Positions 16,959-24,898 of a stretch of 64,000 nt of DNA are shown one piece after another; within the stretch, counting starts at the first letter, position 1, and each line of letters starts with the position of its first letter. Below the pieces are notes generated by a model, which saw only the letters and a list, made by a program, of their open reading frames with translations, searched no databases and was not told where the DNA came from. The position numbers and the translations under genes were made by a program. Source of the DNA: RBG-16-64-43 sp964353865 (GTDB lineage Bacteria; Chloroflexota; Anaerolineae; Anaerolineales; RBG-16-64-43); contig CAYGXJ010000031.1 in the NCBI GenBank assembly GCA_964353865.1, positions 1 to 64,000 on the forward strand, in the 5' to 3' direction.

Positions 16959-18440
16959 ATGATCCAACCCGCGCGCGTCCGCTTCGCCCCCTCGCCGACC
17001 GGCTTCCTGCATATCGGCGGCGCTCGCACGGCGCTCTACAACTTCCTGCTCGCTCGTCAAACGGGCGGGCAGTTTCTTCTGCGCATCGAAGACACGGACC
17101 AAAAGCGGTTGGTACCCGGCGCGCTAGAGGACCTGCTGGCCAGCCTGCGCTGGCTCGGGCTCCAGTGGGATGAGGGTCCGGAAGTGGACGGAGCCTGCGG
17201 CCCCTATCTCCAGTCGCAACGCAAAGAGATCTACCAGGCGCATGCGGACCAACTGATCGCGCGAGGCAGCGCGTACACCTGCTTCTGCACGCCGGCCCGT
17301 CTGGCGGAAGTGCGCACCCGGCAGCAGCAGCGCAAAGAGCCGCCGCGCTACGATGGGCTCTGCCGCCGGCTGACCCCGGCCGAGGCCGAGGCGCGCGTCC
17401 GCGCCGGCGAGCCGCACGTGGTGCGTTTCAAGACGCCGCGCGAGGGCGCCACCACTGCCGTGGATGTCCTGCGCGGCGAGGTTGCCGTCCACAACAAGGA
17501 CCTGGATGATTTCATCCTGCTCAAGTCGGATGGCTGGGCGCTGTATCACCTTGCGGCGATGGTGGACGACCACTTGATGAAGATCACTCACGTCATCCGC
17601 TCCTCCGAATGGCTGCCCTCCCTGCCGCTGCATGCCCTGATCCACCGCGCTTTCGGCTGGGATGAGCCGCAGTGGTGTCATCTCTCGGTGTTCCTGAAAC
17701 CCTCCGGCAAAGGCAAAATGAGCAAGCGCGAAAGCGCGGAGTTGATGAAGGAGGGCCACTCCGTCTTCGTGCGCGACCTGCGCGAGCTGGGATACACGCC
17801 GGAAGGGGTGATCAATTGGATCGCGCTGATGGGCGCGAGCTTCGACGAGAAGCAGGACGTGTTCTCACTGCCCGAGCTCGTCGACCGCTTCAGCCTCGAC
17901 CACCTTACCCCGGCCCCGGCTGCGGTCAACTTCACCAAGGCCGACCATTTCAACGGCGTCCACTTGCGGCGCCTGGCGCCCGAGGAACTGGCGAGGCGCT
18001 TGCGCCCGTTCTTCGAGAAGGCCGGCCTCCCTGCCGACGAGGCCCGGCTGCGGCGAATCGCGCCACTCATCCAGGAGCGGGTGGTAACGCTGGACGACGG
18101 AGCGGAGATGGCAGGCTTTTTCTTCCGCGAGGAAGTGATTCCCGCGGCGAGCGACCTGGTCGGCAAGGGCATGACACCGCAGGCCTCGGCGGAAGCCGTG
18201 CACGCGGCGAGCGAGATTCTCGCTGATCACGCCGACCTCGCAGACCCGGCCTTGGAAGCCAAGTTGCGCGACCTGGCCGAACGCCTCGGGCTCAAACCCG
18301 GGCAGCTCTTCGGCATCCTGCGCGCCGCGGTGACCGGACAGACCGTCAGCCCACCGCTTTTCGGGAGCATGGCGATCATCGGACACGAGAAGGTTCTGGC
18401 GCGGCTAGGTGCCGCCGAGTGCACATTGCGCGCGATGTAG
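16959..18440 (+). CDS. gltX: glutamyl-tRNA synthetase
   Basis: A 493-residue class I synthetase. The HIGH-type motif is HIGG in SPTGFLHIGGARTALYN, and the class signature is KMSKR in GKGKMSKRESAE. The Rossmann domain, the glutamate-specific insertion and the C-terminal anticodon-binding domain are all of normal extent. It follows rodA by one nucleotide. A tRNA-Gln gene lies 280 bp downstream. Whether this enzyme also mischarges tRNA-Gln for amidation cannot be told from the sequence. Confidence 0.95.
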   Translation: MIQPARVRFAPSPTGFLHIGGARTALYNFLLARQTGGQFLLRIEDTDQKRLVPGALEDLLASLRWLGLQWDEGPEVDGACGPYLQSQRKEIYQAHADQLIARGSAYTCFCTPARLAEVRTRQQQRKEPPRYDGLCRRLTPAEAEARVRAGEPHVVRFKTPREGATTAVDVLRGEVAVHNKDLDDFILLKSDGWALYHLAAMVDDHLMKITHVIRSSEWLPSLPLHALIHRAFGWDEPQWCHLSVFLKPSGKGKMSKRESAELMKEGHSVFVRDLRELGYTPEGVINWIALMGASFDEKQDVFSLPELVDRFSLDHLTPAPAAVNFTKADHFNGVHLRRLAPEELARRLRPFFEKAGLPADEARLRRIAPLIQERVVTLDDGAEMAGFFFREEVIPAASDLVGKGMTPQASAEAVHAASEILADHADLADPALEAKLRDLAERLGLKPGQLFGILRAAVTGQTVSPPLFGSMAIIGHEKVLARLGAAECTLRAM

Positions 18441-18721
18441 GTGGGCGGTGTCCTCCCCCAAAGATGCTCGAGAGCTGTCGTGTGAAACGGCAGCTCTCTT
18501 CCTGCTAGTTGGCAACGGGGCCACTCTTGAGGGCACGTGGAAGGGATCGCTGTCCGCGACTCGTGCCGCGACCGGCGTGCGATCTCGCATGGCCCGCTCT
18601 TCCGTGAGATACAACGCCGAGCGCGCTCAGAGCTGCGAGGCGCGCGCAGGCTCAGTTCACACGTACTTGCGAGTCAGCGGACAGCCGCAGGGGATGCGAC
18701 CGTGGTAAAATGGAAATGCCT

Positions 18722-18795
18722 TGGGGGTTCGTCTAGCGGTAGGACAGCGGACTCTGGATCCGCATGCCGAGGTTCGAATCCTCGACCCCCAGCCA
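18722..18795 (+). tRNA. tRNA-Gln (CTG anticodon)
   Basis: A complete cloverleaf. The acceptor stem TGGGGGT (18722-18728) pairs with ACCCCCA (18785-18791). The anticodon stem-loop GCGGA/CTCTGGA/TCCGC gives anticodon CTG, and the T-loop is TTCGAAT. Discriminator G and a genomically encoded CCA end the gene. Confidence 0.95.
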
Positions 18796-18796
18796 A

Positions 18797-18835
18797 AGCA
18801 AAGCGGCCCGCAGGGCGGGCCGCTTTGCTCTTCCC
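18797..18835 (+). terminator. terminator after tRNA-Gln
   Basis: A 15-bp perfect stem (18797-18811 with 18815-18829) closed by a 3-nt loop and followed by CTTCCCT, directly after the tRNA. The A-rich left flank could let it also act for the opposing gene. Confidence 0.85.
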
Positions 18836-18883
18836 TAGATGGTCCGACAAGGCATCGGGTTGGGGTGCGCCGCTTTGAGCCTC

Positions 18884-19411
18884 CTAACGCCTGGCCTTGG
18901 GCTGCCGGTAGTCGAGCATCACCAGCGCTTCGAGGGCGGCCAAGCGGACATTCTTGTCCGGATCACTGCCCTCAACGGCTTCAAGCGCGACCCGCACACG
19001 GGCATCCTTGAACCCGAGAGCCGACAGCTCCTCGGCTGCCGTCTGCCGCTGGTAGGGATTGGTGGCCGTAAGCCGATCGAGCAGCTTTTGCACTTTTGGC
19101 GTCAACGGCCGCACGCCCGCCGCCGCCTCGCCGGTGGCGCTCAGCCGCTCCCGGACAACCGTTGCACGCTGCTCCGCCGTCGCCTGCCGATAGTCGAGCA
19201 TGACCAGGGTCTCGAAGGCCGCTTCCCGAACGTTCTTCTCCGTGTCATCGCTGGCCGCCTTCTCCAGCACCAATTGGATGCGTACGTCGCGAAGGCCAAG
19301 GCTGGCCAATTCCTCCGCAGCCGTCTGACGATGGTAGGCGTCGCCCTCGCTGAGCTGTTCGATCAAACGAGTCGCTCGCACGGGCAACGTCTTCTCTTCG
19401 GGGCTCATCAC
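18884..19411 (-). CDS. HEAT-repeat-like protein with an internal duplication
   Basis: A 175-residue protein of unknown function. Two copies of a unit of some 60 residues are obvious: YHRQTAAEELASLGLRDVRI...NVREAAFETLVMLDYRQ near 25-75, and YQRQTAAEELSALGFKDARV...NVRLAALEALVMLDYRQ near 118-170. A 40-residue linker separates them. The helical pattern and the AAEEL...ALG...VRLAALEAL spacing suggest HEAT or PBS-lyase-type helical repeats used for protein contacts. There is no signal peptide or membrane segment. The duplication is also visible in the DNA, so it is relatively recent or constrained. It stands alone, converging on the tRNA-Gln terminator. Confidence 0.7.
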   Translation of the reverse strand: MMSPEEKTLPVRATRLIEQLSEGDAYHRQTAAEELASLGLRDVRIQLVLEKAASDDTEKNVREAAFETLVMLDYRQATAEQRATVVRERLSATGEAAAGVRPLTPKVQKLLDRLTATNPYQRQTAAEELSALGFKDARVRVALEAVEGSDPDKNVRLAALEALVMLDYRQPKARR

Positions 19412-19621
19412 GCTACCTCCGGATGCCCGCGTCCTCTAAGTCCGCTCGACTCACGTGCGGCACCCCATCAAGATCTTGCTTGCCGCTGACCCATGCCTAG
19501 CATACAACATCTGGCTCCTTGCATGAAGGGCGACATTACTGCCCCTCACTCGGCAATCGGTGATCCGGCCTGCGCGTGCGAGAACATACACATCGCTGGC
19601 CGGGCTGCCATCTCCCTCCTC

Positions 19622-19666
19622 TTGACATCCCAGGACCGGAGTAATACCATCTAGTTTATATGGTAT
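19622..19666 (+). promoter_or_regulatory. promoter and operator-like inverted repeat before the hxlR relic
   Basis: TTGACA (19622-19627), 17 nt, then TACCAT (19645-19650) forms a credible promoter. An inverted repeat, ATACCAT at 19644-19650 and ATGGTAT at 19659-19665, overlaps the -10 and the first codon. That is the usual position of an autorepressor site for HxlR/MarR-type regulators. Confidence 0.65.
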
Positions 19667-20134
19667 GGCACCGCCAGCTTTGGGAGAAGACGGTGGCAAC
19701 CTGCCAGATATTGGGCCTAGCGGGGCTCTGGAACGCCCAAACGGCGCTGCAGCATTCCGTACACCTGAACCGGTCCAGCATGCTCAGGAATGCCCTGTGG
19801 CAGCCACGGCGCGCCTCCTTGGGGCCCGATGGACGATCAGATACTCTACCATCTCGCTCAACCTATGCGATTCTGCGAGCTGCAGCAAGCTGTGGGCGGC
19901 GTTAACCCCCGCCCCCTCTCCCAATGCCTGCAACTCCTGAGGGCGGAAGGTCTTGTCGAGCTGCGCTCCACCGGTGGGGCCGCCCGCTACACGCTCACCC
20001 GGCCAGGCTCCAGCCTTGTCCCATTGCTTGACGGCCTGCGCTACTGGCAGTCAAAGTGGCTGCCGGCCGACGGCACACATGACTCACCTGCGGCGAGGGT
20101 CGGACCTATCGAGAACGAGGTGGCCATTGGATAA
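19665..20134 (+). pseudogene. HxlR-family regulator broken by a frameshift
   Basis: The HxlR signature is split between two frames. Frame one, from the ATG at 19665, reads ECPVAATARLLGARWTI up to about 19838, then loses sense. A frame one nucleotide away continues with ILYHLAQPMRFCELQQAVGG, NPRPLSQCLQLLRAEGLVEL and RYTLTRPGSSL to the TAA at 20132-20134. Inserting one base after 19838 would restore the family pattern CPV...KWT..IL..L....RFSELQ. Either the gene is inactivated in this organism or a base was missed in sequencing. A shorter product from the ATG at 19829 would lack the first helix. The intact promoter/operator and the overlap with the next gene suggest recent loss or an assembly error. 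Confidence 0.75.
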
Positions 20135-21029
20135 GGCACGGATCACACTGTCAGAGACCCATCCAATCTATGAAGCCACCCATCCCGGCCTGGTGACTTT
20201 GGGGGTCATGGACCTGCAACGGACAGCGGGGTTCTACAGACAGGTCATCGGACTGACGGAGCGCTCCGCCGGTCCGGATGAGGCAATCCTCGGCCCGCTC
20301 CTGGGAGAGGCGCTGGTGCGCCTTGAGTCGGGCGCCCAGCCGCGAGACCCGTTGACGCAGACGACCGGGCTGTATCATATGGCGCTGCTCTACCCTTCGC
20401 GCGCCGCGCTCGGTGCTGCCTTGCTGCGCTTGGCCTCCACCGGGTACCCGATCCAGGGAGCATCCGATCACGGCGTCAGCGAGGCGATCTATCTCGCGGA
20501 CCCGGAAGGAAACGGGATCGAGCTCTATGCGGACCGGCCGAAGGCTTCCTGGCCGCGCCGGGGTGAGACCCTAGCGATGGTCACGGAGGCGCTGCATCTT
20601 GAGGCCCTGATTGACGATGCCCGGGCGGCAGGGATGGAGGGCCGCGAGCCAGTACGCGAGCTGTGCATGGGGCACATCCATTTGCACGTCGCTCACCTCG
20701 AACCGGCGGTCGAGTTCTATCGCGACGGGCTGGGGCTCACCCTTACCCAGCGATACGGAAGCCAGGCGGCTTTCTTGGCGGCCGGCGACTATCACCATCA
20801 TGTCGGAATCAACACTTGGGCCGGGATTGGGGCACCCCGAGCGCCGGCCACCTCCCCGGGTTTGCGGCACTTCACCCTGGCCTTGCCTTCACGTGAGGCC
20901 CTGCTGATAACCCTGGCCCAATTGCGTGCGACCGGAGCTGCGCTTCTTGAGATTGACAGGATGCATCAGACGCAAGACCCATCGGGGAATCGCATTGACC
21001 TAGTTGTCTCTCTGCCGCCGGACTCCTGA
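20127..21029 (+). CDS. VOC-superfamily dioxygenase-like protein (CatE-like)
   Basis: A 300-residue protein made of two vicinal-oxygen-chelate modules. The first starts at THPGLVTLGVMDLQRTAGFYRQVIGL and ends at ADPEGNGIELYADRP. The second starts at MGHIHLHVAHLEPAVEFYRDGLGL and ends at DPSGNRIDLVV. Candidate metal ligands are the histidines in THPG, GHIH and LRHFT and the glutamate in GIELY. The start is TTG at 20127 with GAGG upstream, overlapping the last codons of the HxlR gene by 8 nt. CatE-type catechol-2,3-dioxygenases are often controlled by HxlR regulators (CatR in Bacillus), so a catechol/quinone stress role is a reasonable inference. Glyoxalase activity is an alternative. Confidence 0.8.
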   Translation: MDKARITLSETHPIYEATHPGLVTLGVMDLQRTAGFYRQVIGLTERSAGPDEAILGPLLGEALVRLESGAQPRDPLTQTTGLYHMALLYPSRAALGAALLRLASTGYPIQGASDHGVSEAIYLADPEGNGIELYADRPKASWPRRGETLAMVTEALHLEALIDDARAAGMEGREPVRELCMGHIHLHVAHLEPAVEFYRDGLGLTLTQRYGSQAAFLAAGDYHHHVGINTWAGIGAPRAPATSPGLRHFTLALPSREALLITLAQLRATGAALLEIDRMHQTQDPSGNRIDLVVSLPPDS

Positions 21030-21047
21030 CCCGCGCTATGCAATCCC

Positions 21048-21554
21048 GTGTGTCTGAGGAATGGAGGAGCCACGGACCCTGAACGCAAGAAGCAGGCTTT
21101 GCGAACGCTGACCTACGGCATGGTCGTCGCGAGCACGGCCGCGGGGGAGGAACTGGCCGCGGGCGCGGTCAACTGGATTTCGCAAGCCTCGTTCGTTCCG
21201 CCTCTGATTATGCTGGCGCTAAGGAGCGACAGCAATCTGCATCGACTGGCAGAACGAGCTCAACGACTGGCCGTGAACGTCCTCACTCGGCAACAGAAGG
21301 ATCTGGCCGCCGCATTCTTCAAGCCTTCCCGTGTCGAGGCCGATCGTATCCAGGGCTTCTCATTCCAACGCGGATCGCTCTCGGGCGCAGCCATTCTCGC
21401 GGATGCCTGGGCGTGGGTCGAAGCGCGGGTCACCGATACCGTGAAGCGCGGCGACCACACCGTGTTCGTGGCGGAAGTTGTCGAGGCCGATATCCGCGAG
21501 GGCGACTTCCCTCCGCTCGTGATATGGGAAACGGGCTGGACGCACGGCGGATGA
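21048..21554 (+). CDS. flavin reductase-like (FMN-binding) protein
   Basis: A 168-residue flavin-reductase-domain protein. Characteristic segments are LRTLTYGMVVAST, GAVNWISQASFVPPLIMLALR, LAVNVLTRQQKDLAAAFFK and DHTVFVAEVVEADI. It probably binds FMN and transfers hydride from NAD(P)H, either to supply reduced flavin or as an oxidoreductase in its own right. It lies 18 nt after the VOC gene and is likely part of the same transcript. The GTG at 21048 is the only usable upstream start I see; the conserved part begins about ten residues later. Confidence 0.82.
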   Translation: MCLRNGGATDPERKKQALRTLTYGMVVASTAAGEELAAGAVNWISQASFVPPLIMLALRSDSNLHRLAERAQRLAVNVLTRQQKDLAAAFFKPSRVEADRIQGFSFQRGSLSGAAILADAWAWVEARVTDTVKRGDHTVFVAEVVEADIREGDFPPLVIWETGWTHGG

Positions 21555-21705
21555 ATTCTTCTGCCTCACCAAGCTGGGCTCCAACACCTGCGGCCTCGAG
21601 TCTCGGGGGGTATACTGCCATGGCTGGTGTTCCGCAAGTGATAACGCGTTGGTGCGCAGCGAGCGCGCGCCCGGCCAGCCTGACCCGCACGCGGAGCGAA
21701 GTTCT

Positions 21706-22761
21706 TTGGCCGACTCTTCACCCGGCACGATTGCACTGTTTGGATCTGGGGAAACGTCGCTGAGCGGGGCGCGAGTCTTCGAGGCGCTTGCCCACAGCCT
21801 GCCTGCCCCTCTGAATATCACCTTCGTCGAAACGCCAGCCGGTTTCGAACTCAATTCCGCCGAAGTTGTCGATCGCGTTGCCCGATTCGCGCGCTCGCGG
21901 TTGCACAACTATCATCCGGTCGTCACGATCGTCGCTGCGCGCCGCAGAGGCACACCCTTCAGCCCGGATGACGAGCAGGTCGCAGCGCCCCTGCTGCACT
22001 CGAATTTGATTTTCCTTGGGCCGGGCAGCCCCACCTACGCCGTGCGTCAACTACAGGGTAGCCTTACCTGGCACATTATTCTTGCGCGCCACCGATTGGG
22101 GGCGGCCCTCGCCTTGGCCAGTGCCGCCGCTATCGCGGCCGGCGCGTTCGCTCTCCCCGTCTACGAGATCTACAAGGCCGGCGAGGACCCCCACTGGAAG
22201 CCTGGGCTGGATCTCCTCGCGCCGTTTGGCCTGCGCCTGGCCTTCGTCCCGCATTGGGATAATGCGGAAGGCGGCCCCGGGCTTGACACGAGCCGCTGCT
22301 TCATGGGCCGGGAGCGATTTCGATATATGGCGCAGGTGCTCCCGCGCGATGTCCGAGTTGTCGGCGTGGACGAACACACGGGATTACTCATCGAGCCGGC
22401 TTCTCGCTCGTGCTGCGTCATCGGATCCGGCGGGGTGACAATTCAATGCGCTGCAGACGAGAGTCGCTTCGAGGGCGGCACCTCATTTGAAATCGGCAGA
22501 CTCGGGGCCTTTCGCCTTCCACAGGCTGAGGAAGGGATCCCGCATCATGTTTGGGAAATGGCTCAAGGCCAGAGCCTCGGCGCACAATCTGAGGGTACAC
22601 CGAGTGCGCACGTCATGGAGCTCGTGGAGCAACGGCTGGATGCGCGGGCGCGCAAGGACTGGGCCCTGGCCGATCAGTTGCGAGCGCATATCGCCACCCT
22701 GGGCTGGCGCGTGGTGGACACAACCAACGGAACCCGGCTCGAACCCGTGTCCAAGGCATAA
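21706..22761 (+). CDS. S51-peptidase/class-I-amidotransferase-like domain fused to a CysS/YqeB-type C-terminal domain
   Basis: A protein of about 351 residues if started at the TTG at 21706 (the frame is open to a TTG at 21649). The first 270 residues resemble the cyanophycinase/peptidase E fold: TIALFGSGETSLSG, NITFVETPAGFELN, LIFLGPGSPTYAVRQL, then LASAAAIAAGAFALPVYEIYKAG where family enzymes have the GxSAGA nucleophile elbow. Here the elbow glycines are altered, so activity is uncertain. The last 50 residues (LVEQRLDARARKDWALADQL...LGWRVVDTTNGTRLEP) match the C-terminal helical domain of cysteinyl-tRNA synthetase and YqeB. The combination may bind RNA or nucleotide, but no function can be assigned. 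Confidence 0.65.
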   Translation: MADSSPGTIALFGSGETSLSGARVFEALAHSLPAPLNITFVETPAGFELNSAEVVDRVARFARSRLHNYHPVVTIVAARRRGTPFSPDDEQVAAPLLHSNLIFLGPGSPTYAVRQLQGSLTWHIILARHRLGAALALASAAAIAAGAFALPVYEIYKAGEDPHWKPGLDLLAPFGLRLAFVPHWDNAEGGPGLDTSRCFMGRERFRYMAQVLPRDVRVVGVDEHTGLLIEPASRSCCVIGSGGVTIQCAADESRFEGGTSFEIGRLGAFRLPQAEEGIPHHVWEMAQGQSLGAQSEGTPSAHVMELVEQRLDARARKDWALADQLRAHIATLGWRVVDTTNGTRLEPVSKA

Positions 22762-22843
22762 GCGAGGTCCGAATTGAAACCGGTGTGTGCTCGACCTGGC
22801 CGCCTTGGCATGCTCGAGTGCTCATGTCGAGGAGATTTGACGC

Positions 22844-23725
22844 ATGAAAGTCGGATACATCGGCCTGGGCTTGATGGGCAAGTCGATTGCGCGCAACATT
22901 CTCAAGGCGGGTTTCGAAGTGGTTGTATACAACCGCAGCCTGGCGCCGGTCGAGGAACTCGCCGCCGCGGGGGCCCGCACGGCGCCCAATCCGGCGGAGG
23001 TCGCTCGACAAGTTGACGTCGTGATGACCTGCCTGCCCGATTCGCCTGATGTGGAGTCTGTGGCATTGGGCGACCTGGGGATCGTCGCCGGCGCACATCC
23101 CGGGTTGGTCTATGTCGACAACTCGACCATCAAACCGGCCACCGCCCGGTTCATCGCCGAGCAGCTCACGCCGCTGGGCGTGAGCTGCTTGGATGCCCCG
23201 GTGAGCGGCGGTGATGTCGGCGCGCGCGACGCAACATTGGCGATCATGGTGGGAGGCCCGGCGGCGGCGCTCGAACGCGCGCGGCCGGTGCTGCAGTCCA
23301 TGGGCAAAACGATCACACATGTCGGCGATTCAGGCGCCGGACAGATTGCCAAAGCCGCCAATCAGATCATGGCCGCCGCGCAAATGGTCGCGATGGCCGA
23401 GCTGATCCTCTTCTCTCAGAAAGCGGGTGCCGACCCGCGTAAGGTGGTCCAGGCTATTCGTGGCGGCGCCGCCCAATGCTGGACGCTGGACGTGAAGGCG
23501 CCACGCCTGTTTGCCGGAAACCGCCAGCCCGGATTCCGCGGGCGCATGCAGGCCAAGGACCTGGGCATTGTGCTCGACACCGCCCGCCAGTACGGCATGC
23601 CGTTGCCGTCGACGTCGGTCAACGCCCAGCTCTTTGGCGCCATGCGCGAGATGGGCCTGGGCGACCTTGACAACTCCGCCGTGATAGCGGTGCTCGAGGC
23701 GCTAGCCGGTACACGCTTGGCCTGA
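22844..23725 (+). CDS. beta-hydroxyacid dehydrogenase (tartronate-semialdehyde/3-hydroxyisobutyrate type)
   Basis: A 293-residue NAD(P)-dependent dehydrogenase. The Rossmann motif is GYIGLGLMGKSIARNILKAG, the substrate-site signature DAPVSGGDVGARDATLAIMVGG, and the catalytic lysine region GAGQIAKAANQIM (K near residue 170). It has an SD GAGGAG a few bases before the ATG. Family members reduce tartronate or succinate semialdehyde or oxidise 3-hydroxyisobutyrate. The residues visible here do not separate these. Neighbours give no pathway clue. Confidence 0.85.
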   Translation: MKVGYIGLGLMGKSIARNILKAGFEVVVYNRSLAPVEELAAAGARTAPNPAEVARQVDVVMTCLPDSPDVESVALGDLGIVAGAHPGLVYVDNSTIKPATARFIAEQLTPLGVSCLDAPVSGGDVGARDATLAIMVGGPAAALERARPVLQSMGKTITHVGDSGAGQIAKAANQIMAAAQMVAMAELILFSQKAGADPRKVVQAIRGGAAQCWTLDVKAPRLFAGNRQPGFRGRMQAKDLGIVLDTARQYGMPLPSTSVNAQLFGAMREMGLGDLDNSAVIAVLEALAGTRLA

Positions 23726-23799
23726 GTCGTGCGCCGCGCGAGGGCCTTGGGTCGCAGCGCTCGAAGGCGATGCTCCGCACAACGACGTGCACAACAGGA

Positions 23800-23827
23800 A
23801 AGGTCCTGGCCGAACGGCCAGGACCTT
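23800..23827. terminator. hairpin between dehydrogenase gene and tRNA-Val
   Basis: A 12-bp perfect stem (23800-23811 with 23816-23827) and a 4-nt loop between convergent units. The plus-strand flank CTATTGTGT and the minus-strand flank CCTGTTGTG are only mildly T-rich, so it may serve both directions weakly. Confidence 0.6.
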
Positions 23828-23835
23828 CTATTGTG

Positions 23836-23912
23836 TGGTGGGCGGCAAGGGACTTGAACCCCCGACCTCTTCAATGTGAGTGAAGCGCTCTAACCGACTG
23901 AGCTAGCCGCCC
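23836..23912 (-). tRNA. tRNA-Val (CAC anticodon)
   Basis: Minus-strand cloverleaf. The 5' acceptor strand GGGCGGC (complement of 23906-23912) pairs with the 3' strand at 23840-23846. The anticodon stem-loop CTTCA/CTCACAT/TGAAG gives CAC, and the T-loop is TTCAAGT. The CCA end is encoded at 23836-23838. Confidence 0.95.
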
Positions 23913-23981
23913 ACACCCGCGCATTATACCAGAGGCGGAGACAACGCAGCTCCAGCGCATTTCTCCCAAGATGAGCGCAAC

Positions 23982-23997
23982 TCCCCCACGTGGGGGA
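23982..23997. promoter_or_regulatory. 16-bp perfect palindrome upstream of the two-component genes
   Basis: TCCCCCACGTGGGGGA is perfectly self-complementary and sits about 150 bp before the response-regulator start. It could be an operator. No matching second copy was noticed. Confidence 0.35.
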
Positions 23998-24145
23998 CGG
24001 CCTCGTCTGTTCATTGGACAGGTCGCCCCACCCGCGGGATGTCTCGGCCGGCTCCGGCTGGCCAGGGGCCGCAGCGGATTCGGAAGCCCGCACCCGACTT
24101 GCCCGAGCCGTCGCCTTTCTGCTATTCTTCAGGCAGGGGCACCCC

Positions 24146-24829
24146 ATGACCAACCCGACTCGCGTGGCACTTCTGGAAGATCATCTTTCTATCATCGACG
24201 GTTACGTTTTCCGCCTGCAGCACGACCCGCACATCGAGGTGGTGGCCTCCGCCATGTACGGCCGGGATCTGGAGGAGATGTTGCGGAAGCACGCAGTGGA
24301 CGTCCTCGTGCTGGATGTCTCCGTCCCTACCTCTGCCGACAACCCCAACCCTTACCCGATCCTGCATGAGGCGCCAGCATTGCTGCAAGAATTCCCGGAT
24401 ACGGCGATCCTTGTCATCTCGATGCATGCCGAGCGCGCACTGATCCGCGCGCTGGTCGAGGCGGGTGTCAGCGGCTACATTCTCAAGGATGACCACGACG
24501 CGATTCGCGAGCTGTCGAGCGCCATCCAGACAATCGCGGGAGGCGGAATCTACTTTAGCCATCACGCGCAGCAGGCCTTGAGTGCTCCTGCGGGCTCGAA
24601 CGGCCCGGCCCTCACCGTTCGCCAGCGGGAAGTGCTCTCGTTGTGTGCGGCCTATCCCGACCTAACCACGGCCCAGATCGCATGCAAGCTGGGCGTCGCG
24701 AATTCCACCCTGCGCAACCTGCTGTCGGGTGCATACCTGCGGCTCGAGGTTAGCAGCCGGCCGGCAGCGGTCTCCCGCGCGTGCCAGCTCGGACTGATCG
24801 CGCCCGAGAGCCCTCAGCGCTTGGGTTGA
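24146..24829 (+). CDS. NarL/FixJ-type response regulator
   Basis: A 227-residue regulator. In the receiver domain (about 1-130) the acidic pair is in VALLEDH, the phospho-acceptor aspartate in DVLVLDVSVP near residue 55, and the conserved lysine in GYILKDD. The LuxR-type HTH (about 160-220) reads LTVRQREVLSLCAAYPDLTTAQIACKLGVANSTLRNLLSGAYLRL. The ATG at 24146 follows AGGCAGGGG; the longer frame to 23990 is not supported. The sensor kinase gene begins 69 bp downstream, so the two form a pair. Confidence 0.9.
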   Translation: MTNPTRVALLEDHLSIIDGYVFRLQHDPHIEVVASAMYGRDLEEMLRKHAVDVLVLDVSVPTSADNPNPYPILHEAPALLQEFPDTAILVISMHAERALIRALVEAGVSGYILKDDHDAIRELSSAIQTIAGGGIYFSHHAQQALSAPAGSNGPALTVRQREVLSLCAAYPDLTTAQIACKLGVANSTLRNLLSGAYLRLEVSSRPAAVSRACQLGLIAPESPQRLG

Positions 24830-24898
24830 CCCTGTGACCGCAATAGGCTTCGGCCATCGAGCATGCCTCGGCCGCGTGGCCGCCAATCCGGATTCGGA

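Noticed and set aside
19451..19699. 82-codon minus-strand open frame
   Set aside because: No homology; it overlaps the promoter and inverted repeat of the HxlR unit.
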